This document shows positions 33,603 to 43,444 of a DNA stretch of 64,000 nt, one piece after another. This DNA comes from DASVFB01 sp963815965 (GTDB lineage: Bacteria > Actinomycetota > Thermoleophilia > Gaiellales > Gaiellaceae), in the NCBI GenBank assembly GCA_963815965.1, contig CAWFIT010000001.1, positions 186,001 to 250,000 of the forward strand, read 5' to 3'. Within the stretch, counting starts at the first letter, position 1; each line of letters begins with the position of its first letter. Position numbers and translations under genes: made by a program. The notes under the pieces were generated by a model. The model did no database searches, was not told the DNA's origin, and saw only the letters and a list, made by a program, of their open reading frames with translations.

Positions 33603-34715
33603 ATGGAAGGTGAGGAGGGGACGGAGCGGCGGCTCAGCCGCGAGGATCTCCTGAAGCTCGCGGCAGCGGCAGGAGGAGCGACGCTCCTCGGCGGCCGCGT
33701 CGGAGCAGCGGAGGCAGCGCTCGACCGGCTGAGTGGCGAGTCGGGTCGCCTACAGGTGCTCGACTGGGCAGGCTACGGCAACGACGGCGGTCAGGCGATG
33801 TTCGCGCAGTACGTGAAGCGGTACCCGAACAACAAGCCGCAGTTCACGTACATGACAAACGAGGCGGATGCGCTGGCGAAGTTCCACGCCGGCTCCAAAC
33901 CCGACATCTTCCGCCCCTACGTCGGCTGGACCAAGTACTTCGCAACGAGTGGCTTCGTCCAGCCGTGGAATCCGAGGCTCATCTCGAACTTCAAGCACCT
34001 GAACCCGTTCATGGTCAAGGCCGGCCAGTACCAGGGCAAGCAGTACGGCATCCCGGACGACTGGGGCATCGACGCGGTCCTGTACCGAAGCGACAAGGTG
34101 AAGCCGAAGGCCCGCTCGTACGGCCTCCTCTTCGACGAGCGGTACAAGGGCAAGATCGCCTGGTTCGACGACATCGAGATGCTCGAGATCGCCGGCCTGT
34201 ATCTCGGCTTCAAGAACACCTGGAACCAGACCGACGCGCAGCTGAAGCGGTCTCAACAGCTCCTCATGTCCAAGAAGCACCTCGTGCGGATGAACTGGTC
34301 CTCGGAGACGAACCTCTGGGAGGCCTTCGGGTCGGGGGATGTCTGGATTGCCTACGCGTGGCCGAACGACTGGGTGCAGATGAAGAAGAAGGGCCTGAAG
34401 GTCGTCTACATGCGGCCGAAGGAGAAGCCGATCGCCTGGGTCGGGATGTTCATGGTGCTAGCGGGATCGCCTCGGTACCACCTCGCGCACGCCTACGTCG
34501 ATGCCTGGAGCTCGGCCAAGTCCGGGAAATGGTTGGAGGACAACTACGGCTACGGCCACGCGAACACCGTTGCCCGCCCGGCGTCCAGCGACTTGCTGCA
34601 CGCACTGGAGTTGACCAACCCGAAGGCCGTCACCGAGCCCTACGCCCACCTCGACCGCGACATCCCGCGCCGCGCGCTCTACGCAAAGATGTGGGAAGAA
34701 GTGAAGGCGTCCTGA
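33603..34715 (+). CDS. Spermidine/putrescine ABC transporter substrate-binding protein (PotD-like)
   Basis: 370 residues from ATG at 33603. The N-terminus has a twin-arginine-like export signal (ERRLSREDLLKLAAAAGG, then ATLLGG), so Tat export is plausible. The mature protein is of the PotD/PotF fold: QVLDWAGYGNDGG, ADALAKFHAGSKPDI, YGIPDDWGIDAVLYR and GEx-like SGDVWIAYAWPND. It captures polyamines outside the membrane for the two permeases encoded next. The following amine-degrading genes support a polyamine ligand. Confidence 0.85.
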   Translation: MEGEEGTERRLSREDLLKLAAAAGGATLLGGRVGAAEAALDRLSGESGRLQVLDWAGYGNDGGQAMFAQYVKRYPNNKPQFTYMTNEADALAKFHAGSKPDIFRPYVGWTKYFATSGFVQPWNPRLISNFKHLNPFMVKAGQYQGKQYGIPDDWGIDAVLYRSDKVKPKARSYGLLFDERYKGKIAWFDDIEMLEIAGLYLGFKNTWNQTDAQLKRSQQLLMSKKHLVRMNWSSETNLWEAFGSGDVWIAYAWPNDWVQMKKKGLKVVYMRPKEKPIAWVGMFMVLAGSPRYHLAHAYVDAWSSAKSGKWLEDNYGYGHANTVARPASSDLLHALELTNPKAVTEPYAHLDRDIPRRALYAKMWEEVKAS

Positions 34716-34736
34716 CGAGGCGTTAGGTCAAGACGT

Positions 34737-35651
34737 ATGGCGATCACCGAGGCCAGCGGGTCGCCTGCACGCGTCCCGCGACGCAGGCGCCGGCGGCTCG
34801 ATCTGACGACGCCGACACTGCTCGGGCCGCCGGTCGTCTGGCTGGTCGTCTTCTTCGTGGTGCCGATCGCGATCGTCGCCGCGTACAGCTTCAACGTCTA
34901 CTCGCTGTACCCGGGCCAACAAGGTTTCACACTCAAGGCGTGGCACGACTTCCTGCATAGCGCCGTGTACCTCCGGCTGTTCTGGAAGTCGGTGAAGATC
35001 TCGCTGGTCGTCTCGGTCATCATCGTCGTCCTCGCGTACCCGCTCGCGTACTACCTCGCGCTTTCCGGGACGAAGCGCAAATACGTCCTACTGCTCCTCC
35101 TCATCGCCCCGTTTCTGACGAGTTACTTGCTGCGAGTCCTCGCCTGGAAGGTAATCCTCGGCGACCAGGGCGTCGTGAATTCGTTCCTTTTCTCGACGCA
35201 CCTCCGCTCTCCAGAACATCCGATCTCCGCGCTGCTGTACAGCAGGTTCGCGGTCATGCTGGTGCTCGGCTACATCTGGCTCCCGTTCGTGGCCCTCCCC
35301 ATCTTCGTCTCGCTCGAGAGTCTGGATCGGCGCCTGCTGGAAGCGGCAAGCGACCTCGGCGCGACCCGCCTCCAAGCGTTCCGGCGGGTGACGCTGCCGC
35401 TCTCGCTGCCGGGCGTCATCGCCGCGTTCCTGTTCGTCTTCATCCCGACGCTCGGCGAGTTCGTCACGCCGTCGCTCGTCGGGGGAGTGACCGGCTACAT
35501 GTACGGCAATCAGATCGTGGACCTGTTCGGGACCGGCTTCCCCGACTGGGAGACGGGCTCGGTGCTCGCGATCTTCCTCCTCGCGGTCGTGGGCATCCTC
35601 ACGGTCGTCTTCGCACGGTTCCTCCAACCGCAACAGGTGGCGGCGGACTGA
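34737..35651 (+). CDS. potB: Polyamine ABC transporter permease (PotB-like)
   Basis: 304 residues with six helices, beginning PPVVWLVVFFVVPIAIVAAY. The EAA loop reads LLEAASDLGATRLQAFRRV, followed by TLPLSLPGV. FIPTLGEFVTPSLVGG is characteristic of PotB. Its stop overlaps the next ATG by one base (TGATG). Confidence 0.88.
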   Translation: MAITEASGSPARVPRRRRRRLDLTTPTLLGPPVVWLVVFFVVPIAIVAAYSFNVYSLYPGQQGFTLKAWHDFLHSAVYLRLFWKSVKISLVVSVIIVVLAYPLAYYLALSGTKRKYVLLLLLIAPFLTSYLLRVLAWKVILGDQGVVNSFLFSTHLRSPEHPISALLYSRFAVMLVLGYIWLPFVALPIFVSLESLDRRLLEAASDLGATRLQAFRRVTLPLSLPGVIAAFLFVFIPTLGEFVTPSLVGGVTGYMYGNQIVDLFGTGFPDWETGSVLAIFLLAVVGILTVVFARFLQPQQVAAD

Positions 35652-36472
35652 TGGACGTCGCGCTCTCGAAGAACGGCGCGAGGCTGTTGAGGGGGTTCTT
35701 CGCCCTCGTCGTCGTCTTCCTTTACGCGCCGATCGTGATCCTCCTGATCTTCTCGTTCAACAACTCCGAGGTGCCGTCGTTCCCGCTCAACGGCTTCACT
35801 CTCCACTGGTACCACCAATTCCTGACGAACTCGGACCTCAAGGCGGCGCTCAAGACAAGTGCGATCATCGCGACGCTTTCGAGCGTGGGCGCGGTGGTGC
35901 TCGGCGTGCTCGCCGCGCTCGCACTCACCCGCCGTCGCTTTCGGGGCAGGGCCGGCGTCTCGGCGCTCCTCCTCAGCCCCCTCGTTATCCCGTACGTGGT
36001 GTTCGGGATCTCCTTACTCCTCTTCTTCCATCGAGTCGGGGTGCCGCGTTCGATCCTCACAGTGGTGATCGGACACATCGTGATCAGCCTGCCCTACACG
36101 ATCCTCGTCCTCGTACCGAGGCTCGACCAGATCGATGTCTCGCTCGAAGAGGCGGCATTCGACCTCGGCGCGACCCGCCTGCGAACTTTCCGCTCGATCA
36201 CGTTGCCGTTGATCCTGCCCGCCGTAGTCTCGGCCTTCCTGATCGCGTTCACGGCGTCGTTCGACGAGTACGCGGTCGCATCGTTCGTCGTTGGAACGCG
36301 CGTGACGTTTCCGATCTACCTCTACTCCGCGTTGCGCTTCCCGAGCCAGCTTCCGCAGGTCATCGCGGTCGCCGTCGTCGTGCTCGTGGTGTCGCTCGTT
36401 GTTGTGATCGCGGCGGAGCTGGGCCGAAGAATCGCGGAGCGCCGCTTCGGTTCACTCGAAAGCCCCGGCTAA
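35651..36472 (+). CDS. potC: Polyamine ABC transporter permease (PotC-like)
   Basis: 273 residues, six helices, with LLIFSFNNSEVPSFPLNGFT near the start as in PotC. The EAA loop is SLEEAAFDLGATRLRTFRSI and the C-terminal half has FTASFDEYAVASFVVG. It completes the channel with PotB. It ends tail to tail with potA on the other strand, sharing 4 bp. Confidence 0.88.
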   Translation: MDVALSKNGARLLRGFFALVVVFLYAPIVILLIFSFNNSEVPSFPLNGFTLHWYHQFLTNSDLKAALKTSAIIATLSSVGAVVLGVLAALALTRRRFRGRAGVSALLLSPLVIPYVVFGISLLLFFHRVGVPRSILTVVIGHIVISLPYTILVLVPRLDQIDVSLEEAAFDLGATRLRTFRSITLPLILPAVVSAFLIAFTASFDEYAVASFVVGTRVTFPIYLYSALRFPSQLPQVIAVAVVVLVVSLVVVIAAELGRRIAERRFGSLESPG

Positions 36473-37572
36473 GGATTGGAGTCGCCCAGCAAGGATGCCT
36501 GGTCGGGCTCCCACGAGATCGTGGCGCGCGAGCCGCGCTCGAACGCCGAGAGCGACTCGTCGGCAAGGCGGTGGCAGACAACTAGTCCTGCGCCCGTGTC
36601 GACGTGAAACTGCGTGTACATGCCGAGGAACACGACCTCGGTGATCGTCCCGTCGAGCCGCGACCCACCGTCGGGAGCACTGCTACCGACCTTTGCGATC
36701 CGAACCTGCTCGGGGCGGACCGCGACGCGCACCCTGTCACCCGTCTGGTGATCGGCCGAGACGGGGACGACGATACGCTCGTCCTCGCCCAGCCGCATCA
36801 CCGCATACGCGCCGACGAGCTCGTCGACGGTGAGGTCGAGCGCGTTGAGCGAGCCGATGAAGTCCGCGATGAAGGCGGTCCGCGGACGATCGTAGATCTC
36901 GCGCGGGCTCCCTATCTGCTCCACGCGACCGCCGTTCATGACGGCGATCCGGTCCGACATCGCGAGCGCCTCTTCCTGGTCGTGCGTCACGTAGACGAAG
37001 GTCGTCCCAAGGTCGTGCTGGATGCGCTTCAGCTCGAGTTGCATGTGCTTCCGCAACTTGACGTCGAGGGCACCGAGAGGCTCGTCGAGCAGCAGCGCCG
37101 CCGGTCGGTTCACGAGCGCACGCGCCAGCGCAACTCGCTGCTGCTGGCCGCCCGATAGTTGGCGCGCCCGCCGTTTCTCGAAGCCCTCGAGCGAGACGAG
37201 ACGCAGAATTTCCTGCACGCGCCCGGCGTGCTCGCTACGCGGGACGCGCTTGACCTTGAGCCCGAACGCGACGTTGTCGTACACGGACATGTGCGGGAAG
37301 AGTGCGTACTGCTGGAACACCATGTTGACCGGCCGCCGGTTCGCCGGCACCCCCGTGACGTCCGTCCCCTGGAGGACGATGCGGCCGGCGTCGGGTAGTT
37401 CGAAGCCGGCGACCATGCGCAGAGTCGTCGTCTTGCCGCACCCGCTCGGTCCGAGCAGCGAGAAGAACTCGCCCTCCTCGATCTCGAGCGACACGTCGTC
37501 GACGGCCCCGACCGCGCCGAAGCGCTTGCTGACGCCGACGAGGCCGATCGCCGCACGCCCCTGCTCCCGCAT
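36469..37572 (-). CDS. potA: Polyamine ABC transporter ATP-binding protein (PotA-like)
   Basis: 367 residues. Walker A is GPSGCGKTTT, the Q loop VFQQYALFPH, the signature SGGQQQRVALARAL, Walker B LLLDEPLGALD and switch His YVTHDQ. A C-terminal TOBE domain is present. It is encoded on the opposite strand, convergent with potBC and divergent from the aldehyde dehydrogenase gene, so importer subunits are not all on one transcript. It is the only ATPase near potBCD and is the likely partner. Confidence 0.88.
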   Translation of the reverse strand: MREQGRAAIGLVGVSKRFGAVGAVDDVSLEIEEGEFFSLLGPSGCGKTTTLRMVAGFELPDAGRIVLQGTDVTGVPANRRPVNMVFQQYALFPHMSVYDNVAFGLKVKRVPRSEHAGRVQEILRLVSLEGFEKRRARQLSGGQQQRVALARALVNRPAALLLDEPLGALDVKLRKHMQLELKRIQHDLGTTFVYVTHDQEEALAMSDRIAVMNGGRVEQIGSPREIYDRPRTAFIADFIGSLNALDLTVDELVGAYAVMRLGEDERIVVPVSADHQTGDRVRVAVRPEQVRIAKVGSSAPDGGSRLDGTITEVVFLGMYTQFHVDTGAGLVVCHRLADESLSAFERGSRATISWEPDQASLLGDSNP

Positions 37573-37709
37573 CCGAGTCGAGTCTATCCCGGTGAAGGGC
37601 GCGAACTCGATTCCCCCGGGGCCGTAAGCGGGCAGGCTCGGGCGCTATAGAGTCGGTCGATGCCGGAGCAGCTTCACGAGGTGCGGACACAAGAGTAAGG
37701 AGGACTTTG
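37573..37709. promoter_or_regulatory. Divergent potA / aldehyde dehydrogenase intergenic region
   Basis: 137 bp must hold promoters for potA (leftward) and the polyamine catabolic operon (rightward). A TATAGA-like -10 candidate lies near 37646 for the rightward genes, and AAGGAGGA at 37697-37704 is an excellent ribosome site for the aldehyde dehydrogenase. No clear operator palindrome was found. Confidence 0.35.
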
Positions 37710-39146
37710 ATGACCACCACCGGAGCAACGCAGCAGATCCTCATCGGAGGCGAGTGGGCCGGCGCCGCCTCGGGCGAGACCATGGAGGTGCTGAATCCGG
37801 CCACCGAGGAGGTGATCGCCGAGGTCCCGCGGTGCGACGCCGACGACGTCGGCCGCGCCGTCGCGGCTGCCAAGGCGGCCTTGCCGGAATGGCTCGAGAC
37901 GACTCCGGCGGAGCGTGCCGAGATCCTGCTCAAGCTCGCCGGGCTCCTCGACGAGCACGCGGAGGAACTTGCGGAGATCGAGTCCCGGAACGTCGGGAAG
38001 CCTCTCGGCTACGCGCGTGACGAGATGCCGGTCTGCTCGGACAACATCCGCTTCTTCGCGGGTGCGGCCCGCATCCTCGAGGGGCGCTCGGCGGGCGAGT
38101 ACATGCGCGGCTACACCTCTTTCATCCGCCGCGAACCGCTCGGGGTCGTCGGCGGCATCGCCCCGTGGAACTACCCGCTCATGATGGCGGTCTGGAAGCT
38201 CGCGCCGGCGCTCGCGGCCGGGAACACGCAGGTGCTCAAGCCGTCCGAGCAGACGCCGCTCTCGCTCCTCCGTTTCGCGCAGCTCGCCCAGGACGTCATT
38301 CCGGCGGGCGTGCTCAACGTCGTCACGGGAGACGGCGTCCCGGTCGGCGAGGCGATCGTCAAGCATCCGGACGTACGCCTCGTGTCGCTCACCGGCGACG
38401 TCGAGACGGGGAAGATCATCGCGCGCACGGCCGCTGACACTCTCAAGCGCGTACACCTCGAGCTCGGCGGCAAGGCGCCCGTGGTGGTCTTCGACGACGC
38501 CGACCCCGCCGCTGTCGCCGAGGGCATCAAGATCGCCGGTTACTGGAACTCGGGGCAGGACTGCACCGCTGCCTCGCGTGTCGTCGCAGGCCCGAAGATC
38601 TACGACCGGCTGCTCGAAGAGCTCGTTCCCGCGGTCGAGTCGCTGCAGGTCGGCGATCCCGCGGAAAGCGAAGCCATCGAGATGGGCCCGGTCATCTCGA
38701 AGGCCCAACAGGAGCGCGTCTTCGGCTTCCTCGAGCGCGCGAAGGGCGCGACCGTCCTAACCGGCGGCGACGGCAACGGCTCCCGCGGCTTCTTCGTCAG
38801 GCCTACCGTCGTCGCAGATGTGAAGCAAAGCGACGAGATCGTGCAACGTGAGGTCTTCGGGCCGGTCGTGACCGTGCAGCGTTTCGTCGACGACGAACAG
38901 GCGATCGCGTGGGCGAACGACGTCCCGTACGGACTCGCGGCATCGGTGTGGACGCGCGACGTAGGCCGGGCGCTCAACGCGGCGCGCAAGCTCCAGTTCG
39001 GGACGGTCTGGATCAACGACCACATCCCGCTCGTCTCGGAGATGCCGCACGGCGGCTATAACGGATCCGGCTACGGCAAGGACCTCTCGGCGTACTCGCT
39101 CGAGGACTACACCCAGATCAAGCACGTCATGGCGAGCCTCTCATGA
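37710..39146 (+). CDS. Aldehyde dehydrogenase, probable gamma-aminobutyraldehyde dehydrogenase
   Basis: ATG at 37710 follows AAGGAGGA closely; 478 residues. ALDH hallmarks are present: GGIAPWNYPLMMAVWK, KPSEQTPLS, the general base Glu in LELGGKAP and catalytic C285 in NSGQDCTAAS. EVFGPVVTV and WINDHIPLVSEMPHGGYNGSGYGKD resemble aminobutyraldehyde dehydrogenases. It would oxidise 4-aminobutanal from putrescine to GABA with NAD. The neighbouring aminotransferase, permease and importer genes support this. Confidence 0.85.
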   Translation: MTTTGATQQILIGGEWAGAASGETMEVLNPATEEVIAEVPRCDADDVGRAVAAAKAALPEWLETTPAERAEILLKLAGLLDEHAEELAEIESRNVGKPLGYARDEMPVCSDNIRFFAGAARILEGRSAGEYMRGYTSFIRREPLGVVGGIAPWNYPLMMAVWKLAPALAAGNTQVLKPSEQTPLSLLRFAQLAQDVIPAGVLNVVTGDGVPVGEAIVKHPDVRLVSLTGDVETGKIIARTAADTLKRVHLELGGKAPVVVFDDADPAAVAEGIKIAGYWNSGQDCTAASRVVAGPKIYDRLLEELVPAVESLQVGDPAESEAIEMGPVISKAQQERVFGFLERAKGATVLTGGDGNGSRGFFVRPTVVADVKQSDEIVQREVFGPVVTVQRFVDDEQAIAWANDVPYGLAASVWTRDVGRALNAARKLQFGTVWINDHIPLVSEMPHGGYNGSGYGKDLSAYSLEDYTQIKHVMASLS

Positions 39147-40675
39147 CTGCAGTGGAAAGCCCTCTCAAGCCGGCGGAAGGCGTAGACGATTCGGCGCCGT
39201 GCCAGAAGGGCCTGAAGCTCGACGCAATCGGCTTCGTCTCGAGCACGGTAATCGGCATCGCCTCGACTGCGCCCGGCTACAGCCTGGCCGCCACGCTCGG
39301 CTTCCTGACGCTCGCGGTGGGCTTCTTCACGCCGGCGATCCTCTGGGTCGCGTTCATCCCGATGCTGCTGATCGCCGTCGCTTACTACTACATGAACCGC
39401 GCCGACCCGGACTGCGGCACGACGTTCTCGTGGGTGACCCGTGGCCTCGGCCCCTACGTCGGCTGGCTCGGCGGCTGGGCCATCGTCGTCGCGGACATCA
39501 TCGTGATGGCGAACCTGGCGCAGATCGCGGGGCTCTACACGTTCCTCCTCTTCGGCGCGTCCGGCGCCGCTGCGAGCACGTTCTGGGTCACGTTCGTCGG
39601 CGTCATCTGGATCCTGATCATGACCGCAGTCGTGACGATCGGAATCGAGCTGTCTGCACGCTCGCAGTGGGTCCTGCTCGCAGCCGAGTACCTGATCCTG
39701 ATGGTCTTCGCGGTCGTGGCGCTGGTCAAGGTCTACACGCAGAATCCGCCCGGCTCGAGCCATCCGTCCTTGTCGTGGTTCAACCCCTTCAATGTCTCGA
39801 GCTTCAACGCGCTGATCGCCGGCGTGCTGCTCGCGATCTTCATCTACTGGGGGTGGGACAGCGGCGTCACGGTGAACGAAGAGACGGAAGACCACACGCG
39901 GGCGCCCGGTCGAGCGGCGGTCGTCAGCACGCTCTTTCTCGTGTTCATCTACGTGCTCGTCTCCACTGCCGCGATCGCATTCGCAGGCGTCCACGCTCTC
40001 GGAGCGCACTCCGACGATGCGCTGAGCTTTCTCGGCACCTCGGTCTTCGGCTCGGGCATCCTCGACAAGCTTCTGATCCTCGCCGTGCTGAGCTCGGCGG
40101 CCGCATCGACGCAGACCACGATCCTCCCGACGGCGCGAACGACCCTCTCGATGGCGAGGCAGGGCGCAGCGCCGAGGGCGCTCGGGCGCATTCACCCGCG
40201 TTTCCAGACACCGCACATCTCGAGCATCCTCATGGGTCTGTTCTCGGTCGCCTGGTACATCGTGTTGACCGTGTACTCGACGAATGTCCTCGGCGACTCG
40301 ATCGCGTCGCTCGGCCTGATGATCGCGTTCTACCTCGGCCTGACCGGCCTCGCCTGCACCGTCTACTACCGGCGCCAGGTGTTCGCGAGCGCCAAGAACG
40401 CCTTGCTGATCGGGCTGGCGCCGTTGGCCGGCGCAGTCATGCTCGGGTACGTCTTCGTCAAGGAGTGCATCAACCTCGCGGACCCGGCTAACTCGGAGTC
40501 CGGCAACTCGTGGTTCGGGGTCGGCCCGCCTCTGGTGATCGCCGTCGTGTTCCTCGCTCTGGGACTCGTGCTGATGATTGTCCAGCGTTACAGGAATCCG
40601 ACTTTCTTCCAGCGAAAGCTCGAGACTGCCCCTCCGGGCGTGCTCGACGCGGCTCCGGCGGCGGCCGGTGGCTAG
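39143..40675 (+). CDS. APC-family amino acid/polyamine permease
   Basis: 510 residues, about 12-13 helices, starting in an ATGA overlap with the dehydrogenase gene. The first-helix motif GIASTAPGYSLAATLGFL and SGVTVNEETEDHTRAPGRA are typical of APC transporters. It provides a second entry or exchange route for amines or amino acids of the pathway (putrescine, GABA). The exact substrate is not readable. Confidence 0.87.
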   Translation: MTAVESPLKPAEGVDDSAPCQKGLKLDAIGFVSSTVIGIASTAPGYSLAATLGFLTLAVGFFTPAILWVAFIPMLLIAVAYYYMNRADPDCGTTFSWVTRGLGPYVGWLGGWAIVVADIIVMANLAQIAGLYTFLLFGASGAAASTFWVTFVGVIWILIMTAVVTIGIELSARSQWVLLAAEYLILMVFAVVALVKVYTQNPPGSSHPSLSWFNPFNVSSFNALIAGVLLAIFIYWGWDSGVTVNEETEDHTRAPGRAAVVSTLFLVFIYVLVSTAAIAFAGVHALGAHSDDALSFLGTSVFGSGILDKLLILAVLSSAAASTQTTILPTARTTLSMARQGAAPRALGRIHPRFQTPHISSILMGLFSVAWYIVLTVYSTNVLGDSIASLGLMIAFYLGLTGLACTVYYRRQVFASAKNALLIGLAPLAGAVMLGYVFVKECINLADPANSESGNSWFGVGPPLVIAVVFLALGLVLMIVQRYRNPTFFQRKLETAPPGVLDAAPAAAGG

Positions 40676-42053
40676 CACCGTCGCGCTCGATCGGGCGCGA
40701 ATCCGCGAGCTGACGGAGCGGGAGGAGCGCCGCCTCAATGAGCGGACCCCGGCATCGGCCCGGATGTTCGAGCGCGCGCGGCAGACACTCTCCGGCGGCG
40801 TCGCCTCGTCGTATCAGCTGCACGACCCATGGCCGATCTATCTCGCCCGGGGGCGCGGGCAGTTCGTGTGGGATGTCGACGGCAACGAGCTCCGCGACTT
40901 CCACAACGCCTTCGGATCGATGGTGCAGGGGCACGCTCACCCCGCCATCTCGCGTGCGATCGAGAAGCGCCTGCGCGAGGGGACACACTTCGCCGCGCCG
41001 ACCGAGGACGCAATAGTCGTCGCGGAGGAGCTCGCGCGCCGCTTCGGCTTGCCCAGGTGGCGCTACTGCAACTCCGGCTCCGAGGCGACGATGGACGCGA
41101 TCCGGATCGCGCGCGGACTCACCGGGCGTGAAACCTTGATGAAGATCTTCGGCTCGTACCACGGTCATCACGACGGGGTAATGGTCTCGATCGGCGTCGA
41201 GTACGAGGCGATCGGCGACCGCGAAGACCTCGCAGCGCTTCCCTACGGCGCCGGCATCCCGGACGCCGTCGTCGACCTGACCGTTCCCGTCCCGTTCAAC
41301 GACGCCGACGCGATGGAGCGACGCATCGAACGGCTGGACGCGGAGGGCAGGCTCCCCGCATGCGTGATCATGGAAGCGGCGATGATGAACCTCGGGGTCG
41401 TGCTGCCCGAGCCCGGCTATCTCGAGGCGGTGCGTGAGCTCACGCGGCGACGCGGCATTGTCCTCATCTTCGACGAGGTGAAGACTGGGCTCGCGGTCGC
41501 CGCGGGCGGAGCGACCGAACGTTTCGGCGTGGTGCCCGACCTGGTGACGCTGGCGAAGACACTCGGCGGAGGGCTTCCGGCCGCGGCGATCGGCGGCACC
41601 GACGAAGCGATGTCGGCCGTCGAGGACGGCCGCGTCTATCAGGTCGGCACGTACAACGGCAATCCGGTCGTCATGGCTGCAGCCCGCGCCAGTCTGCTCG
41701 AGGTGCTCACGCCGGATGCGTACGAGCTGCTCGACCGGTTGAATCGCCGGCTGCTGGACGGATGCACCGCGGTGATCGAGCGTCACGGCCTGCCGGGCTA
41801 CGCCGTCGGCATAGGAGCGAAGGGCTGCGTGACGTTCTCGCCGGAGCGCATCGTCGACTACGCGACCTTCAAGGTGCATCAGGATGTCGAGGCGACAGAG
41901 CTCGCCTGGGTCTACAACATGAACCGAGGCATCTTCATGACTCCGGGGAGAGAGGAGGAGTGGACGCTGTCGGTCGCGCACACCGAGGAGGACGTCGACG
42001 CGTACGTCGCCGTCTTCGAGGAGATGGCGGCGGAGCTGACCGGCTCGACGTAG
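40668..42053 (+). CDS. Class III aminotransferase (GSA-aminotransferase-like)
   Basis: GTG at 40668 overlaps the permease end by 8 bp; 461 residues. PLP fold blocks: FHNAFGSMVQGHAHP, YCNSGSEATMDAIRIAR, GSYHGHHDGV, the PLP-ring Asp in LIFDEVKTG, and K297 in LAKTLGGGLPAAAIGG forming the Schiff base. It resembles glutamate-1-semialdehyde aminotransferases but sits in a polyamine operon, so it is more likely a putrescine, GABA or other omega-amine transaminase. Confidence 0.83.
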   Translation: MASTVALDRARIRELTEREERRLNERTPASARMFERARQTLSGGVASSYQLHDPWPIYLARGRGQFVWDVDGNELRDFHNAFGSMVQGHAHPAISRAIEKRLREGTHFAAPTEDAIVVAEELARRFGLPRWRYCNSGSEATMDAIRIARGLTGRETLMKIFGSYHGHHDGVMVSIGVEYEAIGDREDLAALPYGAGIPDAVVDLTVPVPFNDADAMERRIERLDAEGRLPACVIMEAAMMNLGVVLPEPGYLEAVRELTRRRGIVLIFDEVKTGLAVAAGGATERFGVVPDLVTLAKTLGGGLPAAAIGGTDEAMSAVEDGRVYQVGTYNGNPVVMAAARASLLEVLTPDAYELLDRLNRRLLDGCTAVIERHGLPGYAVGIGAKGCVTFSPERIVDYATFKVHQDVEATELAWVYNMNRGIFMTPGREEEWTLSVAHTEEDVDAYVAVFEEMAAELTGST

Positions 42054-43444
42054 TGCGCGTGGAACCGTCGGTTGCACCCGGTCTCGAGCCGCCCTGGTGG
42101 CGGCAGGAAGCACCGCCTGATTCGCCCGCGCCACGGCTCGAGGGCGACGTCGACGCCGACGTCGCTATCGTCGGCGGCGGCTTCACCGGCCTCTGGACGG
42201 GGCTGACGCTGAAGCGGCGCGAGCCCGAGCTGCACGTCGTCTTGCTCGAGGCCGATCTCTGCGGCGACGGGCCGAGTGGGCGCAACGGCGGCTTCCTGCA
42301 CGGCTACTGGTCGAACCTCGTCCGGCTCCGCGACCGGCTCGGAGACGATGCGGCGCTCGTCGTCGCGCGTGCTGCCGACGGAGCGATTCCGGCAGTCGCC
42401 GCACTCGGCGAGGACGTCTGGCTGCGACGCGCCGGGATGCTGCAGGTCTCGACGACGACGGCTCAGGACGTGGCTCTCGACGCAGCGGTCGCCGCCGCGC
42501 GCGGCCTCGGCGTCGAGGCCGAAGCCGTGCCCCTGTCGGCCGCCGAGGTCGCAGAGCGCTGCCGCTCCCCGCGCTTCCGCCGCGGTGTCTTCTTCCGGGA
42601 CGGCGCGAGCGTGCAGCCCGCACGGCTCGTCCGCGCGCTTCGCCGGGCCGGCGTCGAGGCAGGCGTCTCGGTGCACGAGCTGTCTCGCGTGAACGCAATC
42701 GAGCCGGGGCGAGTCGCCACGATGGCCGGGAGCGTTCGAGCGCCCCAGATCGTCGTCGCGACGAACGCATGGATGACCGGGTGGCGTCCTGCCAGACACC
42801 ACCTGACGAACTTCGGCAGCTATGTCGTTCTGACCGAGCCGGTGCCCGAACTGCTCGAGCGAATCGGCTGGACCGGCGGCGAGCCGATCTTCGACTCTCG
42901 GATGTTTCTCCACTACTTCCGGACGACGGCGGACGGCCGCGTCCTGATGGGCAGCGGCTCCGGACCGATCGGCTTCGGCGGCCGAGTCGACGATCGGTTC
43001 ACACGCGACCGGCCGACCGCCGCGCGCGCGGAGCTCGCGCTGCGCCGGCTGTTCCCGGACCTGGCGGACGCGCGCGTCGATCACGCCTGGGGCGGGCCGA
43101 TCGACGTCGCGGCCGACCAGCTCCCCTTCTTTGGGACGACTGCCGGCTGCATCCACTACGGCGCCGGATATTCGGGCAACGGTGTCGGACCGAGCTGGCT
43201 CGGCGGTCAGATCCTCGCCTCGCTTGCGTCGGGCGCAGATGACGAGTGGTCGCGGCTACCGCTCGTCGGTCGCAAGATCCGCCCGTTGCCGCCCGAGCCG
43301 TTCCGCAGCTTCGGCGGCGGGCTCGTGCGGGCTGCCGTTCTTGCGTGCGAGGCCGCCGAAGAACGAGGCAGGCAGCCGCGCCTAACCGCAAGGGCCATCA
43401 GGGCGTTGCCGCGCGCGCTCGGCCTGCGAATCGGAACGCGCTAG
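42053..43444 (+). CDS. FAD-dependent amine oxidoreductase (DAO/PuuB-like)
   Basis: GTG at 42053 shares one base with the preceding stop; 463 residues. The FAD dinucleotide motif is VAIVGGGFTGLWTGLTL, followed by GPSGRNGGFLHGYW as in gamma-glutamylputrescine oxidase-like proteins, and the C-terminal DAO block HYGAGYSGNGVG. It would oxidise an amine or N-substituted amino acid to an imine with release of ammonia or aldehyde. It is the last gene of the polyamine operon. Confidence 0.83.
   Translation: MRVEPSVAPGLEPPWWRQEAPPDSPAPRLEGDVDADVAIVGGGFTGLWTGLTLKRREPELHVVLLEADLCGDGPSGRNGGFLHGYWSNLVRLRDRLGDDAALVVARAADGAIPAVAALGEDVWLRRAGMLQVSTTTAQDVALDAAVAAARGLGVEAEAVPLSAAEVAERCRSPRFRRGVFFRDGASVQPARLVRALRRAGVEAGVSVHELSRVNAIEPGRVATMAGSVRAPQIVVATNAWMTGWRPARHHLTNFGSYVVLTEPVPELLERIGWTGGEPIFDSRMFLHYFRTTADGRVLMGSGSGPIGFGGRVDDRFTRDRPTAARAELALRRLFPDLADARVDHAWGGPIDVAADQLPFFGTTAGCIHYGAGYSGNGVGPSWLGGQILASLASGADDEWSRLPLVGRKIRPLPPEPFRSFGGGLVRAAVLACEAAEERGRQPRLTARAIRALPRALGLRIGTR

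Noticed and set aside
37573..37709. Operator palindrome in the potA/aldehyde dehydrogenase space
   Set aside because: Only short imperfect matches were found, no better than expected in GC-rich DNA.
39107..40738. 543-residue minus-strand frame opposite the APC permease gene
   Set aside because: Arg/Asp-rich low-complexity shadow of a GC-rich membrane protein gene; the plus strand has clear APC motifs.
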